Below are positions 8,825 to 17,655 of a stretch of 40,794 bases of DNA, one piece after another. A model generated the notes under the pieces. The model ran no database searches, was not told the origin of the DNA, and worked only from the letters and a program-made list of their open reading frames with translations. The number at the start of each line of letters is the position of its first letter. Position 1 is the stretch's first letter. Position numbers and translations under genes: made by a program. The stretch spans positions 1 to 40,794 of the forward strand of contig JAVBPA010000002.1 of NCBI GenBank assembly GCA_031549925.1. Direction: 5' to 3'. This DNA comes from JAVBPA01 sp031549925. GTDB lineage: Bacteria > Bacillota > Clostridia > Oscillospirales > CAG-272.

Positions 8825-10500
8825 TTATTTTACGTTTTTATATTCGCCGGCGAATAATATTTCGCCGGTATTGTTTTCGCGTATTACATAAATAAATGGA
8901 TTATCAGCTTTAAATTCTATCGGATCCGCCGGATTCATTATAGATGTTACTTTCATTATAATTGCGGTAACTGCGGCAGCTTCGGTTCCGTATTCGTTTA
9001 TATCCATGTATGTTTTATGCAGTACATCTGTTATATACATATTTCCGCCATCGAACATATTTGAGAAATCGGCTTTGTTTTATCGAAAGCGCTGTATATT
9101 CCGAGATTTTTAAACAAGTTTGAAAGGTTTGATGATGTTTCTATTTTAAATTTCGGAATTGATAACGAAACATTGGTTCTTTTAAATTCCGCTTCATTCA
9201 ATATTTCTTCGGTTTCACCTATATTGCCGCCAAGTATAACAAACATACTCATGGATTTATCAGTTCCGTTATCTTTTTTATCTTCCGGATTATTTGTTAG
9301 ATATTTAAGCTCAATAACACGGACTCCGTTTTCAGATTCATAATAATTATAATAATCGGTATTATTCATAAAATCGATTTTAGTTTTTGTTCCGTCTGAA
9401 TTATTAAAGAATTCTTTGGTTGTTTTAGCAGGGTCAAATTGTTTTTCCCAAGATCCTTTGAAATATAAAGCGTTTATCAAAGCCGCACCGAAATCATTAT
9501 CCGATAATATTTTTCGGATTAATTCATTTGTATTTTCGGAAACCCATTTATTTATAATTTCAAGTGCATTTTTGTCGTTAACAATTCCAGCTTTAGCTGA
9601 ATAATAATCTAAAAGAGTTTTTTTATACGAATCTTTAAAGGTACATTCTCCGCTTTTATCTTCGTTTAACCATATTGAATTGGCTATATCGAATATCAAG
9701 GTGTTCCCTTCTCCGTATGTTTTCATTAAATTGTTAAGTGATTTGTTTAATTCTTCTATATCGGTAATTCCCAAAGCTTTTTCAATTTCATTGTATGTTT
9801 CGCCTGCCGCTCCGTTTAATGCGAGAGAAATAGCCATTTTTATCGAAAGAGGAGATATACAATAATTTCCGTTTGAAGCCGATTCTACTTCGGTCAACAA
9901 TTTTTTATAAAAGCTTTCTTTTGCGATATTCAATTTATCTTTTAATGAATTCACATTCGATATCATCGTTTCAGCATAATCGTTATTTATATAGGAATCA
10001 GGATAAATTTTTCCGTCAACCGCTATATTTATTATATTTGAATTGTACATAACCAAAACCGATTCTTCCGCCCATTCTGAAACATCTTCTATATCAATAA
10101 TTTTTTTATTTTCGGATGAAAGAAAGGTATCAAGTTTCAGATATTTTACAGTTCTGAAAAGAAGCAGCGCGCATTGTTCGTGTGTTATGAAATCATCAGG
10201 TTCAAATGTTGTACCGCCGGTACCTAAAACAATTCCATAAGACCAAAGCATATATACAGAAATATTTGAAGTGTCAGTAAAAGGAGAAGCCATTAAAATT
10301 TTGGTTTCTTCGGTATTATTTATATCTTTTCTAATTGCTTTTTCCCATAACATTTCACAAAATTGTTCGCGTGTTACATATGATTCTTCAGATCCGGAAC
10401 TATTTTCCTCTGAAGCAGCTGCTGAAGGAATTGATACTATGTAAGGGATACATAATGCCAAAATACAAATTAATGTAATGAATTTTAAACTCTTTTTCAT
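8825..10500 (-). pseudogene. Secreted SLH-serpin, split by a one-base frameshift
   Basis: The gene starts with a signal peptide (KFITLICILALCIPYIVSI, then an AAAS-like cleavage site). Two S-layer homology repeats follow (about 40-190, with YGIVLGTGGTTFEPDDFITHEQ and IYPDSYINNDYAE), then a serpin domain from about 195 (SPLSIKMAISLALNGAAGET, NALYFKGSWEKQFD). At 9073-9076 the frame breaks after AFDKTK476. The first frame ends 13 residues later, while the other frame continues as ADFSNMFDGG, ITDVLHKTYMDINEYGTEAA (hinge and reactive loop) and FIYVIRENNTGEILFAGEY. One extra A in the AAA run restores about 558 residues. Serpins trap proteases, so an SLH anchor would place it on the cell wall. It may be a true pseudogene or a sequencing/assembly error. 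The SD is GAGG. Confidence 0.85.
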
Positions 10501-10569
10501 AATATTACCTCATATTGAATTTTATTATGTTTTATATGACTTGATTATATGATAAATAGTTCCGTTTTT

Positions 10570-11598
10570 TTATAAAATAATCCGATTTAAATATTTTATT
10601 CGAGATAAAATGTAAGATATGGCGAATGATAAAAGCGTAACTGTTATAAAGCAAAAAATAATTTCAACTGCGGGAGTGAGCGAAAATGTAATACTTTTTT
10701 TGAAGATTTCGATAAATAAAACATGTGACAAATAAACTCCGTACGAAACATCCGATAGCTTCATTACAAATTTTATTACAAAAGGATTTTTAATTTCCGG
10801 AAGTTTTTTAACAAAAACAAACAAAGCGGCAGCGCATAAATAATGATTTATACCGTAACCTCCGTTAGCGGGAAGAGGAATCGATTCTGCGGAAGAAGAA
10901 AAATAATTATATAATATTCCGTATATAAAACCGATAAAACCTCCTGCATAAATAATTATACGGTAACTAAATTTTAATTCGGTTTTTCCCAATATATATC
11001 CAAGCAAAAAATATCCAATATAATTTTCAATCAATCCATCAAAAAGATACATGTAAACTGGTAAAAAAGTGTTAATCAACGGTCTTATTGTTCCTGGGAA
11101 TATTATCAGAATAAAAAGCCACCAAAGCTGTTTTTCTCCGCATTTGGAAATTAATTTTATTAGAAAAGGTGTTAACAGATAAATAGCGGTTATTGTATAG
11201 ACATACCAAAGATGATAAGAGCTTCCGCCGATTATAAGATCGGAAAAAAACTCTTTTACAAACGGAATTTTTTTATCCGACAAATGATAATATATAAAAT
11301 AAAAAATATCCCAAACTATAAAAGGTATCAGTACACGAGGAAATCTTTTTTTATAAAAATATATAATATTTCCATTTTGAAAATTTTTCATCGCGAGAAA
11401 ACCGCTTATCATTAAGAAAAGAGGAACTCCGCAACGGTTAATTTCATTGAGGATTAAACATATGTACCATGTTTTAGTGGCATACATAGATATCTGCCCG
11501 ATATAATAAGTAACGCAATGAAGCATTATAACGCAAAGAGCCGCAAAAAGACGCAATATATCAAGATATAAAACTTTACCGTTTTCGTTTTTGGTCAT
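10570..11598 (-). CDS. Membrane acyltransferase 3 family protein
   Basis: This 342-residue integral membrane protein has about ten hydrophobic segments. The N-terminus VLYLDILRLFAALCVIMLHC holds the conserved R and H of acyltransferase 3 (PF01757), followed by NRCGVPLFLMISGFL, the second signature. The family acetylates or succinylates sugars of lipopolysaccharide, peptidoglycan or exopolysaccharide using acyl-CoA; the glycan here is unknown. It is a single gene, divergent from the GH29 fucosidase, with its own promoter at 11664-11692 and an AAGGA ribosome site. It could complement the DHHW proteins at the start of the window, which act outside the membrane, but that link is inference. Confidence 0.85.
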   Translation of the reverse strand: MTKNENGKVLYLDILRLFAALCVIMLHCVTYYIGQISMYATKTWYICLILNEINRCGVPLFLMISGFLAMKNFQNGNIIYFYKKRFPRVLIPFIVWDIFYFIYYHLSDKKIPFVKEFFSDLIIGGSSYHLWYVYTITAIYLLTPFLIKLISKCGEKQLWWLFILIIFPGTIRPLINTFLPVYMYLFDGLIENYIGYFLLGYILGKTELKFSYRIIIYAGGFIGFIYGILYNYFSSSAESIPLPANGGYGINHYLCAAALFVFVKKLPEIKNPFVIKFVMKLSDVSYGVYLSHVLFIEIFKKSITFSLTPAVEIIFCFITVTLLSFAISYILSRIKYLNRIIL

Positions 11599-11663
11599 AA
11601 ATATCCTTTTTATTTTTAAATTAAAACAAGTAAGCTGTAATTTTACATATTTCGGCTTTAACT

Positions 11664-11692
11664 ATTATAAAACAACAATTATATAATTGCAA
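11664..11692 (-). promoter_or_regulatory. Sigma-A promoter for acyltransferase 3 gene
   Basis: On the minus strand TTGCAA (11687-11692), a 17-nt spacer and TATAAT (11664-11669) lie about 65 nt before the start. It is divergent from the GH29 promoter, with the two -35 boxes only 17 nt apart. Confidence 0.7.
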
Positions 11693-11709
11693 TAATAAAA
11701 ATTATGTCC

Positions 11710-11738
11710 TTGACTTGCATATAAAAAATAAATATAAT
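11710..11738 (+). promoter_or_regulatory. Sigma-A promoter for GH29 fucosidase gene
   Basis: TTGACT (11710-11715), a 17-nt spacer and TATAAT (11733-11738). The predicted transcript begins near 11745, which rules out the in-frame TTG at 11715 as the start codon and supports ATG 11781. Confidence 0.75.
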
Positions 11739-11780
11739 AAATTAATTCCTAAAAATATAACGGAGGATAATTTTTATATA

Positions 11781-13067
11781 ATGAACGAACGTTACGAGCG
11801 CAGTAAATGGTTCCGATATGACCGTTTTGGAATGTTTATTCACTGGGGTTTATATTCAATTCCCGCAAGGGGAGAATGGGCCAGGGGTTCTGAACAAATA
11901 AGCGACGATTTATATTATTCATATTTTAATCAATTTAACCCGACACATTATAATCCGCGCGAATGGGCAAGAATAGCAAAAAAAGCAGGAATGAAATATG
12001 CTGTATTAACAGCAAAACATCACGATGGTTTTTGTTTGTTTGACAGTAAATTAACCGATTTCAAAGCTACAAATACCCCCGCCGGACGAGATTTTATCCG
12101 TGAATATGTCGATGCTTTCCGCGAAGCAGGTTTAAAAGTAGGGCTTTATTATTCAATAATAGATTGGAATCACCCCGCGTATCCCGCGTATGCACATCAC
12201 AGTCATCCGCACCGCACGGAAGAAGCTTACAAAATACGTAATCCTTTTGATGAATACCTAAATTATATGCATGGACAAATAAAAGAACTCTGCACAAATT
12301 ACGGAAAAATCGATATTATGTGGTTTGATTATTCGTACGGTTATATGGTAGGCGAAAAATGGCGGGCTACGGAATTAATGAAAATGATACGATCCTATCA
12401 GCCTGATATTATAACGGATAACAGACTGGAAGTAAGCGGAAGCGGCTTCGGTTCCCTAGCTACTGCTAATCCTACTTATTACAGCGGTGATTTCGTTTCA
12501 CCCGAATGTATAATTCCTCCGGAAGGAATCCGGAACGAGCTTGGAGAAATGATTCCCTGGGAAGCTTGTTTTACTTTAAATGATAATTGGGGTTATCATG
12601 CTTCCGATACGAATTTTAAAAGCGGTACCACACTAATACGCAAACTTGTGGAATGTGTTTCAAAGGGGGGCAATATGCTTTTAAACGTCGGTCCTGACGC
12701 TTACGGACGCATACCTAAACCCTCCCGGGATATATTAAAAAAAGTCGGAGAATGGATGGACTGCCACAGTGAAGCGATATACGGAGGCGATTTTTGTGAA
12801 CTTTTAAAACCCGAATGGGGACGTTATATTAAAAACGGCGATTGTATTTATGCTTGCGTTATGGATTTCCCGGTAGGACCTCTTACTTTACCCGGAATTT
12901 CGAAAGAAGAAATTGAATATTGCAGACTCCTCCCGGGAGGAAGCGAATTAAAACCTTACTCCGACTGGAGAACAGAAAATTACGGAGATATGTGTTATAT
13001 TAATATTCCGAGATATGATATGTACGATGAGAATTATACTGTAATTAAAATAAAATTGAAAAAATAA
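11781..13067 (+). CDS. Alpha-L-fucosidase, glycoside hydrolase family 29
   Basis: The chosen start gives 428 residues. CGGAGG lies 14 nt upstream, longer than ideal, but the promoter excludes the earlier TTG. The family hallmarks are clear: DRFGMFIHWGLYSIPARGEW near the N-terminus, AKYAVLTAKHHDGFCLF-like barrel strand with the HHDG motif, IDIMWFD183YSYGY carrying the expected catalytic Asp, and LVECVSKGGNMLLNVGPDAYG near the end of the catalytic domain. GH29 enzymes release alpha-linked L-fucose from host or plant glycans by a retaining mechanism. No signal peptide is seen, so it probably acts on imported oligosaccharides in the cytoplasm. It is a monocistronic gene ending at a strong terminator. 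Confidence 0.9.
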   Translation: MNERYERSKWFRYDRFGMFIHWGLYSIPARGEWARGSEQISDDLYYSYFNQFNPTHYNPREWARIAKKAGMKYAVLTAKHHDGFCLFDSKLTDFKATNTPAGRDFIREYVDAFREAGLKVGLYYSIIDWNHPAYPAYAHHSHPHRTEEAYKIRNPFDEYLNYMHGQIKELCTNYGKIDIMWFDYSYGYMVGEKWRATELMKMIRSYQPDIITDNRLEVSGSGFGSLATANPTYYSGDFVSPECIIPPEGIRNELGEMIPWEACFTLNDNWGYHASDTNFKSGTTLIRKLVECVSKGGNMLLNVGPDAYGRIPKPSRDILKKVGEWMDCHSEAIYGGDFCELLKPEWGRYIKNGDCIYACVMDFPVGPLTLPGISKEEIEYCRLLPGGSELKPYSDWRTENYGDMCYINIPRYDMYDENYTVIKIKLKK

Positions 13068-13120
13068 ATTTATTTTTGGTTTTTATTAGGCATATAATAT
13101 TATAAAATATAACAAAAAAT

Positions 13121-13151
13121 GCAGGGGACGGTTTTTATTCCGTTTCCCTGC
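13121..13151. terminator. Intrinsic terminator between convergent GH29 and RqcH genes
   Basis: GCAGGGGACGG pairs with CCGTTTCCCTGC (one bulge) around a TTTTATT loop, with AAAAAAT before it and AAAATTATTTT after. It is positioned to stop both convergent transcripts. Confidence 0.75.
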
Positions 13152-13240
13152 AAAATTATTTTAAATATATTTTTTATCTAAAATAGAATCTTTATAATTT
13201 CATTTTATTGTGTTTAAAATATAGTTTTAAAACATTTTAT

Positions 13241-15007
13241 TTAAGATTCTGTACGCATTTCAATAATCTTTTCTGATTTTGGGGTAACATAAGCGGTCCA
13301 ATTGGATTGATAAGTTACATATCCGGGTTTTGATGACGGAGGTTTTTTTATGTTTTTAATCAATGTATAATCTACAGGGATGTTGGAGCTTCCTTTCATT
13401 TGTGAATAAAAAGCGGCAATTTCAGCGGCTTCGGTAAAATCGCTTTCCGGAGGTTCGGTACCTATTTCTTTTAAAAATAAAACGACATGAGAACCGGCTT
13501 CTCCTTTTACGTGGAACCACCAATCAGATTTTTCTGCTAAATTAAATGTAAGATAATCGTTTTGGATGTTATTCTTTCCGCATAATACCCTGTAACCTCC
13601 GCTTGTTTTAAATTCAAGCGGTTTTTGTATTGCTTTCTTCTTTTTTTCGTTTTCAATTGACGATATATTATAATTTTTTATTCGGGAAGCATAACCGGAT
13701 TTAAATAGTTCAAGTTTTATTTCGTTTAAATCGGTTTCGTTTTCCGCTTTATTCATTGCGTCATATATTGTCCGAATGTATTCGAGTTCATTCTGAGTTA
13801 AGGTCAATTGCTTATTGAGTTCGGTTTCCGCAGATTTTGCTTTTGTATATTTTTTATAATAACGCTGAGCATTTTGAGCAGGTGTTATTCTTTTATCAAA
13901 AGGAATTTCAATTTCGGATAAATTTTCATCATAGTAATTTGTAAGCAAAATAGAATTCTGTTTGCATAATTTTTCATTTTGGTTGAACAGATATAAATTA
14001 GATGTTATTATATCACCGTACAGCTTATATTTTTCTTTATCGGCACATGATAAAAGATCCGTCAGTTGTGCTTCTTTTTTCTTTATAAGTCTTGTTTGGA
14101 TGTTTCCAATAAGATGCGAAATATCGGAAGAGCGTTGTTTTATTCGTTCTAATTTATCTTTCTGACCGAAAAAATCGTCAAATAATACACCGAATGAATC
14201 ATATTTTTTTATTATAAATTCGTTACCATATTGATACAAGGGCATAAAAGAATATTCGACAGGTTCGTTTTCTTTATTTAAAATAATACATGGGTTAAAA
14301 CTGCCGTTTTTTATAATATCCGTAACATGTTCAAATGATACCCATAACGTTTTATGTACGTTTTTTTGAAATACTATTTCACGGGCGGTCGAAAGTGCGA
14401 AACCCAAATAATTATCGCATATAAACTTTTCTTCCGGTATATCTGAATGTTGTTTGTATGAATCTTCAAAAGAAGTTTTATTTGCTTCCAGGGGATTTTT
14501 TTTATTTTGAGGAGGAGGGAGTTCGTATTCCATTCCAGGTAAAACCTGACGCTGGCGGCTTACCGTAAAATCCACATGCTTTATTGAACCTAAAATCTTT
14601 TTTGATTCATCGCATAAAATTATATTGGAATATTTACCCATTATTTCCGCTATAATATATTTACGTACCGTAAAACCGAGTTCATCCGATACATCAAATT
14701 CAATTTCAATAATTCTTTCAAAAAAAAGCTGTCTTACACCGATAATTTTAGCTCCTGTCAAATGTTTTCTGAGCAGCATGCAAAACATTGGAGCTGTAAG
14801 CGGATTTTCTTTAATTATCGATGTTATATTTATTTTCGGACAATTTGCCGAAGCTGAAACCGAAAGTCTGAAGCTTGTGCGTTCACGGTGCAGCAAAAAT
14901 ATAACTTCATCTTTTTCGGGTTGTTGAATTTTTTCTACTCTTGCGCCAATAATACGGTTTTTTAATTCGTTTGCAACCGCTGCTGTCATACATGCGTCAA
15001 ATGCCAT
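13241..15007 (-). CDS. rqcH: RqcH, ribosome-associated quality control NFACT protein
   Basis: This 588-residue protein has the full NFACT layout: NFACT-N from the first residue (MAFDACMTAAVANELKNRI), a central coiled coil (about 280-430) and the C-terminal NFACT-R domain (YRVLCGKNNIQNDYLTFNLA, DWWFHVKGEAGSHVVL). RqcH binds stalled 50S subunits and recruits tRNA-Ala to add alanine tails to the nascent chain; it was formerly annotated as fibronectin-binding protein. The residue equivalent to the functional Asp of the DR pair in other RqcH proteins reads Glu (E97-R98). A GAGGT site and the 7-nt gap after the URO-D gene suggest translational coupling. Confidence 0.92.
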   Translation of the reverse strand: MAFDACMTAAVANELKNRIIGARVEKIQQPEKDEVIFLLHRERTSFRLSVSASANCPKINITSIIKENPLTAPMFCMLLRKHLTGAKIIGVRQLFFERIIEIEFDVSDELGFTVRKYIIAEIMGKYSNIILCDESKKILGSIKHVDFTVSRQRQVLPGMEYELPPPQNKKNPLEANKTSFEDSYKQHSDIPEEKFICDNYLGFALSTAREIVFQKNVHKTLWVSFEHVTDIIKNGSFNPCIILNKENEPVEYSFMPLYQYGNEFIIKKYDSFGVLFDDFFGQKDKLERIKQRSSDISHLIGNIQTRLIKKKEAQLTDLLSCADKEKYKLYGDIITSNLYLFNQNEKLCKQNSILLTNYYDENLSEIEIPFDKRITPAQNAQRYYKKYTKAKSAETELNKQLTLTQNELEYIRTIYDAMNKAENETDLNEIKLELFKSGYASRIKNYNISSIENEKKKKAIQKPLEFKTSGGYRVLCGKNNIQNDYLTFNLAEKSDWWFHVKGEAGSHVVLFLKEIGTEPPESDFTEAAEIAAFYSQMKGSSNIPVDYTLIKNIKKPPSSKPGYVTYQSNWTAYVTPKSEKIIEMRTES

Positions 15008-15014
15008 TTATACC

Positions 15015-16109
15015 TCATCTGTTTCTGTAAGCTAATTCCGCCGAATAATCAAGATAATATTTAATTCCCTCACCTGGAACATTCCAAGGTATATGATTAC
15101 CGATACACATCATATATCCTCCGCTCATATTACCCGTTTCGACCATACTTTTAACCATTTTATATATCAAATCCTTGTCGCAGGTAGAAAGGATACGGTT
15201 ATCCCCTTCTCCCGCTATAAAACAATCCTTATGTTTTTTCGCAAGTTTTTTATAATCTGTGTAAGGTTCGCTGATTATACCTCTGGCTCCGAGAGCCATA
15301 ATATCATCGGCGTAAGCGTCGGCGCATCCGTCTGCCATGAATATTATTTCTTTTCCGGCAGCCCGAGCTATTCCCCACTGTTCTTCGTAAGCGGAAAAAA
15401 TATATTTTTTCATCCATTCAGGAGAACAAACAGGTCCGCGGGTTGTAAATATATCGTCATGACATATGATAAAATTTACAGGTAAACGTGAAAAAGCACG
15501 GAAAGTACGTCTGTTTATTTCGCGGAATTCATTCATTACTCTTTCAAAACGCGGATCAAGAGCGGCACACATAAAATTTTCCCAGCCAAAAGTCAAAAGC
15601 GGCCACATAAACATCGTATTATAAAATGAAACCGAAGCATCCGATCCTTCCGGTGCTTTGTCACCCCATTCCGCGGGAAACCAATTTCTATATTGGTTAT
15701 ATATAATTTCCTCGCTTGAATAATCGCGTGATTCAACTACATGACCCCAATCTGAAAAATTTCCTTTTTCGAGCGGACTGAAAGCTAAGACATCTTCCAC
15801 ATCTTCAAAAAAAGCTTCGCCGTGCTGCCATGTTCCTGTTTCGGAAGTTCCCCATCTTGTTGTATGTCTTTCACGGTTAGCGGCTGTGCTTTTTGATGGT
15901 CTCGGGATAGGGTTATCTGTCGGATATACATATAAATTTAAGTGAGGGTACAATTCATTAATTTTTAATCTGCACTGACGCGGATGATCATATGCGTCAA
16001 TTCCTCCGCTTAAATATGTTTCGGCATCGGGATCTGCCCAATGTTCCCAGTGAACCATACGTTCGGGACCTTTTCCCATGTATGTTAAATATGTCGGTGT
16101 CGGTTCCAT
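15015..16109 (-). CDS. Uroporphyrinogen decarboxylase-superfamily protein, second paralogue
   Basis: The 364-residue product begins MEPTPTYLTYMGKGPERMVHWEHWADPDAETYLSG with an AGGAGA ribosome site. URO-D barrel landmarks are VNFIICHDDIFTTRGPVCSP, EIIFMADGCADAYADDIMAL, RGIISEPYTDYKKLAKK, CFIAGEGDNRIL and MMCIGNHIPWNVPGEGIKYY. It lacks the HemE RPPxWxMRQAGR region. The C-terminal Cys differs in context from the protein at 7738 (CIGNHIP here, CDHGVP there), and the two are only distantly alike, so they probably have different substrates. Relatives are expanded in gut anaerobes, some next to corrinoid methyltransferases; none is near here. Co-transcription with rqcH looks incidental. Confidence 0.7.
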   Translation of the reverse strand: MEPTPTYLTYMGKGPERMVHWEHWADPDAETYLSGGIDAYDHPRQCRLKINELYPHLNLYVYPTDNPIPRPSKSTAANRERHTTRWGTSETGTWQHGEAFFEDVEDVLAFSPLEKGNFSDWGHVVESRDYSSEEIIYNQYRNWFPAEWGDKAPEGSDASVSFYNTMFMWPLLTFGWENFMCAALDPRFERVMNEFREINRRTFRAFSRLPVNFIICHDDIFTTRGPVCSPEWMKKYIFSAYEEQWGIARAAGKEIIFMADGCADAYADDIMALGARGIISEPYTDYKKLAKKHKDCFIAGEGDNRILSTCDKDLIYKMVKSMVETGNMSGGYMMCIGNHIPWNVPGEGIKYYLDYSAELAYRNR

Positions 16110-16188
16110 TTGATTCTCCTGTATTATAAATTTATTTATATTTAAATACGCTTTTCAAATTAAGTATTATCAAAGAGTCGTATAAAAT

Positions 16189-17631
16189 TTATCTTTTAAA
16201 CCAGGTGTGTGTTGAAAATAATACAAAAATCGGAAACAATTCAAGTCTGCCCGCAAGCATATTAAAAATCAGGGTAATTTTAGATAAAATACTGAATTGC
16301 GAATAATTTCCCGCAGGTCCTACAATTTCAAGACCGGGTCCTATATTGTTTATACAAGCCGTTACCGCAGTAAAATTGGTTATTAAATCAAATTCGTCAA
16401 GAGATATTATAAGCATAGAAGAAACAAATAAAACAATATACAAAAACAGAAACGAATGAACTCCGTAAAATATATTATCTGAAACGTTTTTACCGTCGTA
16501 TTTAACAGTCGTAACTGAACGCGGGGATATTTGTTTTCTAATATATTGAAAACATGATTTAACTATAATAATGATTCTTGCGATTTTAATTCCTCCGCCT
16601 GTCGAACCGGCGCAGGCTCCGAAAAACATCAAAACCACAAGCAGTGTTCTCGAAAAATTGGGCCATAAATTAAAATCTGCGTTTGCGAATCCGGTAGTCG
16701 ATATAACAGATGAAACAGAAAAATAAGAATATCTCAGTGATTCAAAAAATCCGCCGTATATATTTCTTATATCAAAAGCAATAGCGGCTATAGCAGCTAT
16801 AACAATAAATAAAAACCAGCGCAATTCTTCGCTTTTAAATATTTGTTTTATACTTCCGATGAACAATAAAAAATAAAGATTGAAATTTATAGAAAAAACA
16901 ATCATGAACGTGCTAATAACACCGTCAAAATATGCGTTATTATAATATGCTATACTTGCGTTTTTTATCGCAAAACCACCCGTTCCGGCTGTTGCGAAGG
17001 AATTTACCAAAGCGTCAAATAACGGCATTTTTCCGCAAACTAAAAGTATTACTTCCAATGCGGTCAAAGAAACATATATTAGATAAAGTATCCTTGCGGT
17101 TACTTTAACTTTTGAAAGCATTTTATCGACAGCGGGACCCGGAACTTCCGCACGCATTATATACATGGAATGTGTTTCGGATTGAGGAAGAACTGCCATA
17201 ATTAAAACAAGAACTCCCATTCCGCCTATCCAATGCGTAAACGAACGCCAAAAAAGGCTGCTGTAAGAAAGTGCTTCCACATTGGTAAGTATCGAAGCTC
17301 CCGTTGTTGTAAAACCGGAAACTATTTCAAATAAAGCGTCAATATACGAAGGTATTTCCCTTGTTAAAAAAATAGGTACCGCTCCGAAAATACTTACAGC
17401 AAACCATCCGAAACCGGTTATAACCAATCCTTCTCTTGCATAGAAAGACATATCTTGCGGTTTGATAAAAAAGCTGAGTATACCGATTATCAGCATTACT
17501 GCCATTGTAACCGCATATGCCCATATTGTGTTTTCTTTGCATACAATCCCCACAATAATGGGTAACAGCATACATAAACCTTCAACAAATATAATACGTC
17601 CGATTATATTTATTATTAATTTTTTATTCAT
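16189..17631 (-). CDS. trkH: TrkH/KtrB-type potassium uptake membrane subunit
   Basis: This 480-residue membrane protein has the four M1-P-M2 repeats of the SKT family. Each P-loop filter is visible: TTTGASIL, ATAGTGGFAI, VISTTGFANADF and CINNIGPGLEIVG, with the conserved Gly in each. It forms the K+ pore and is gated by the TrkA ring in the cytoplasm. The trkA gene lies 24 nt upstream on the same strand, so the pair is an operon driven from the promoter at 19055-19083. Length and layout match TrkH. The ion could be K+ or Na+/K+; the Gly filter suggests K+. Confidence 0.93.
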   Translation of the reverse strand: MNKKLIINIIGRIIFVEGLCMLLPIIVGIVCKENTIWAYAVTMAVMLIIGILSFFIKPQDMSFYAREGLVITGFGWFAVSIFGAVPIFLTREIPSYIDALFEIVSGFTTTGASILTNVEALSYSSLFWRSFTHWIGGMGVLVLIMAVLPQSETHSMYIMRAEVPGPAVDKMLSKVKVTARILYLIYVSLTALEVILLVCGKMPLFDALVNSFATAGTGGFAIKNASIAYYNNAYFDGVISTFMIVFSINFNLYFLLFIGSIKQIFKSEELRWFLFIVIAAIAAIAFDIRNIYGGFFESLRYSYFSVSSVISTTGFANADFNLWPNFSRTLLVVLMFFGACAGSTGGGIKIARIIIIVKSCFQYIRKQISPRSVTTVKYDGKNVSDNIFYGVHSFLFLYIVLFVSSMLIISLDEFDLITNFTAVTACINNIGPGLEIVGPAGNYSQFSILSKITLIFNMLAGRLELFPIFVLFSTHTWFKR

Positions 17632-17655
17632 TAATTATATTTTTTCTTTAATTAA

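Noticed and set aside
9031..9058. Programmed frameshift in the serpin gene
   Set aside because: No slippery heptamer of the usual X-XXY-YYZ form and no downstream pseudoknot is visible; a one-base loss in an A run explains the break more simply.
11715..11780. TTG start for the fucosidase at 11715
   Set aside because: It lies within the -35/-10 promoter, so the predicted mRNA begins after it.
15093..15485. 130-codon open frame antisense to the second URO-D gene
   Set aside because: Lies fully opposite a gene with clear family motifs; no own ribosome site or recognisable domain.
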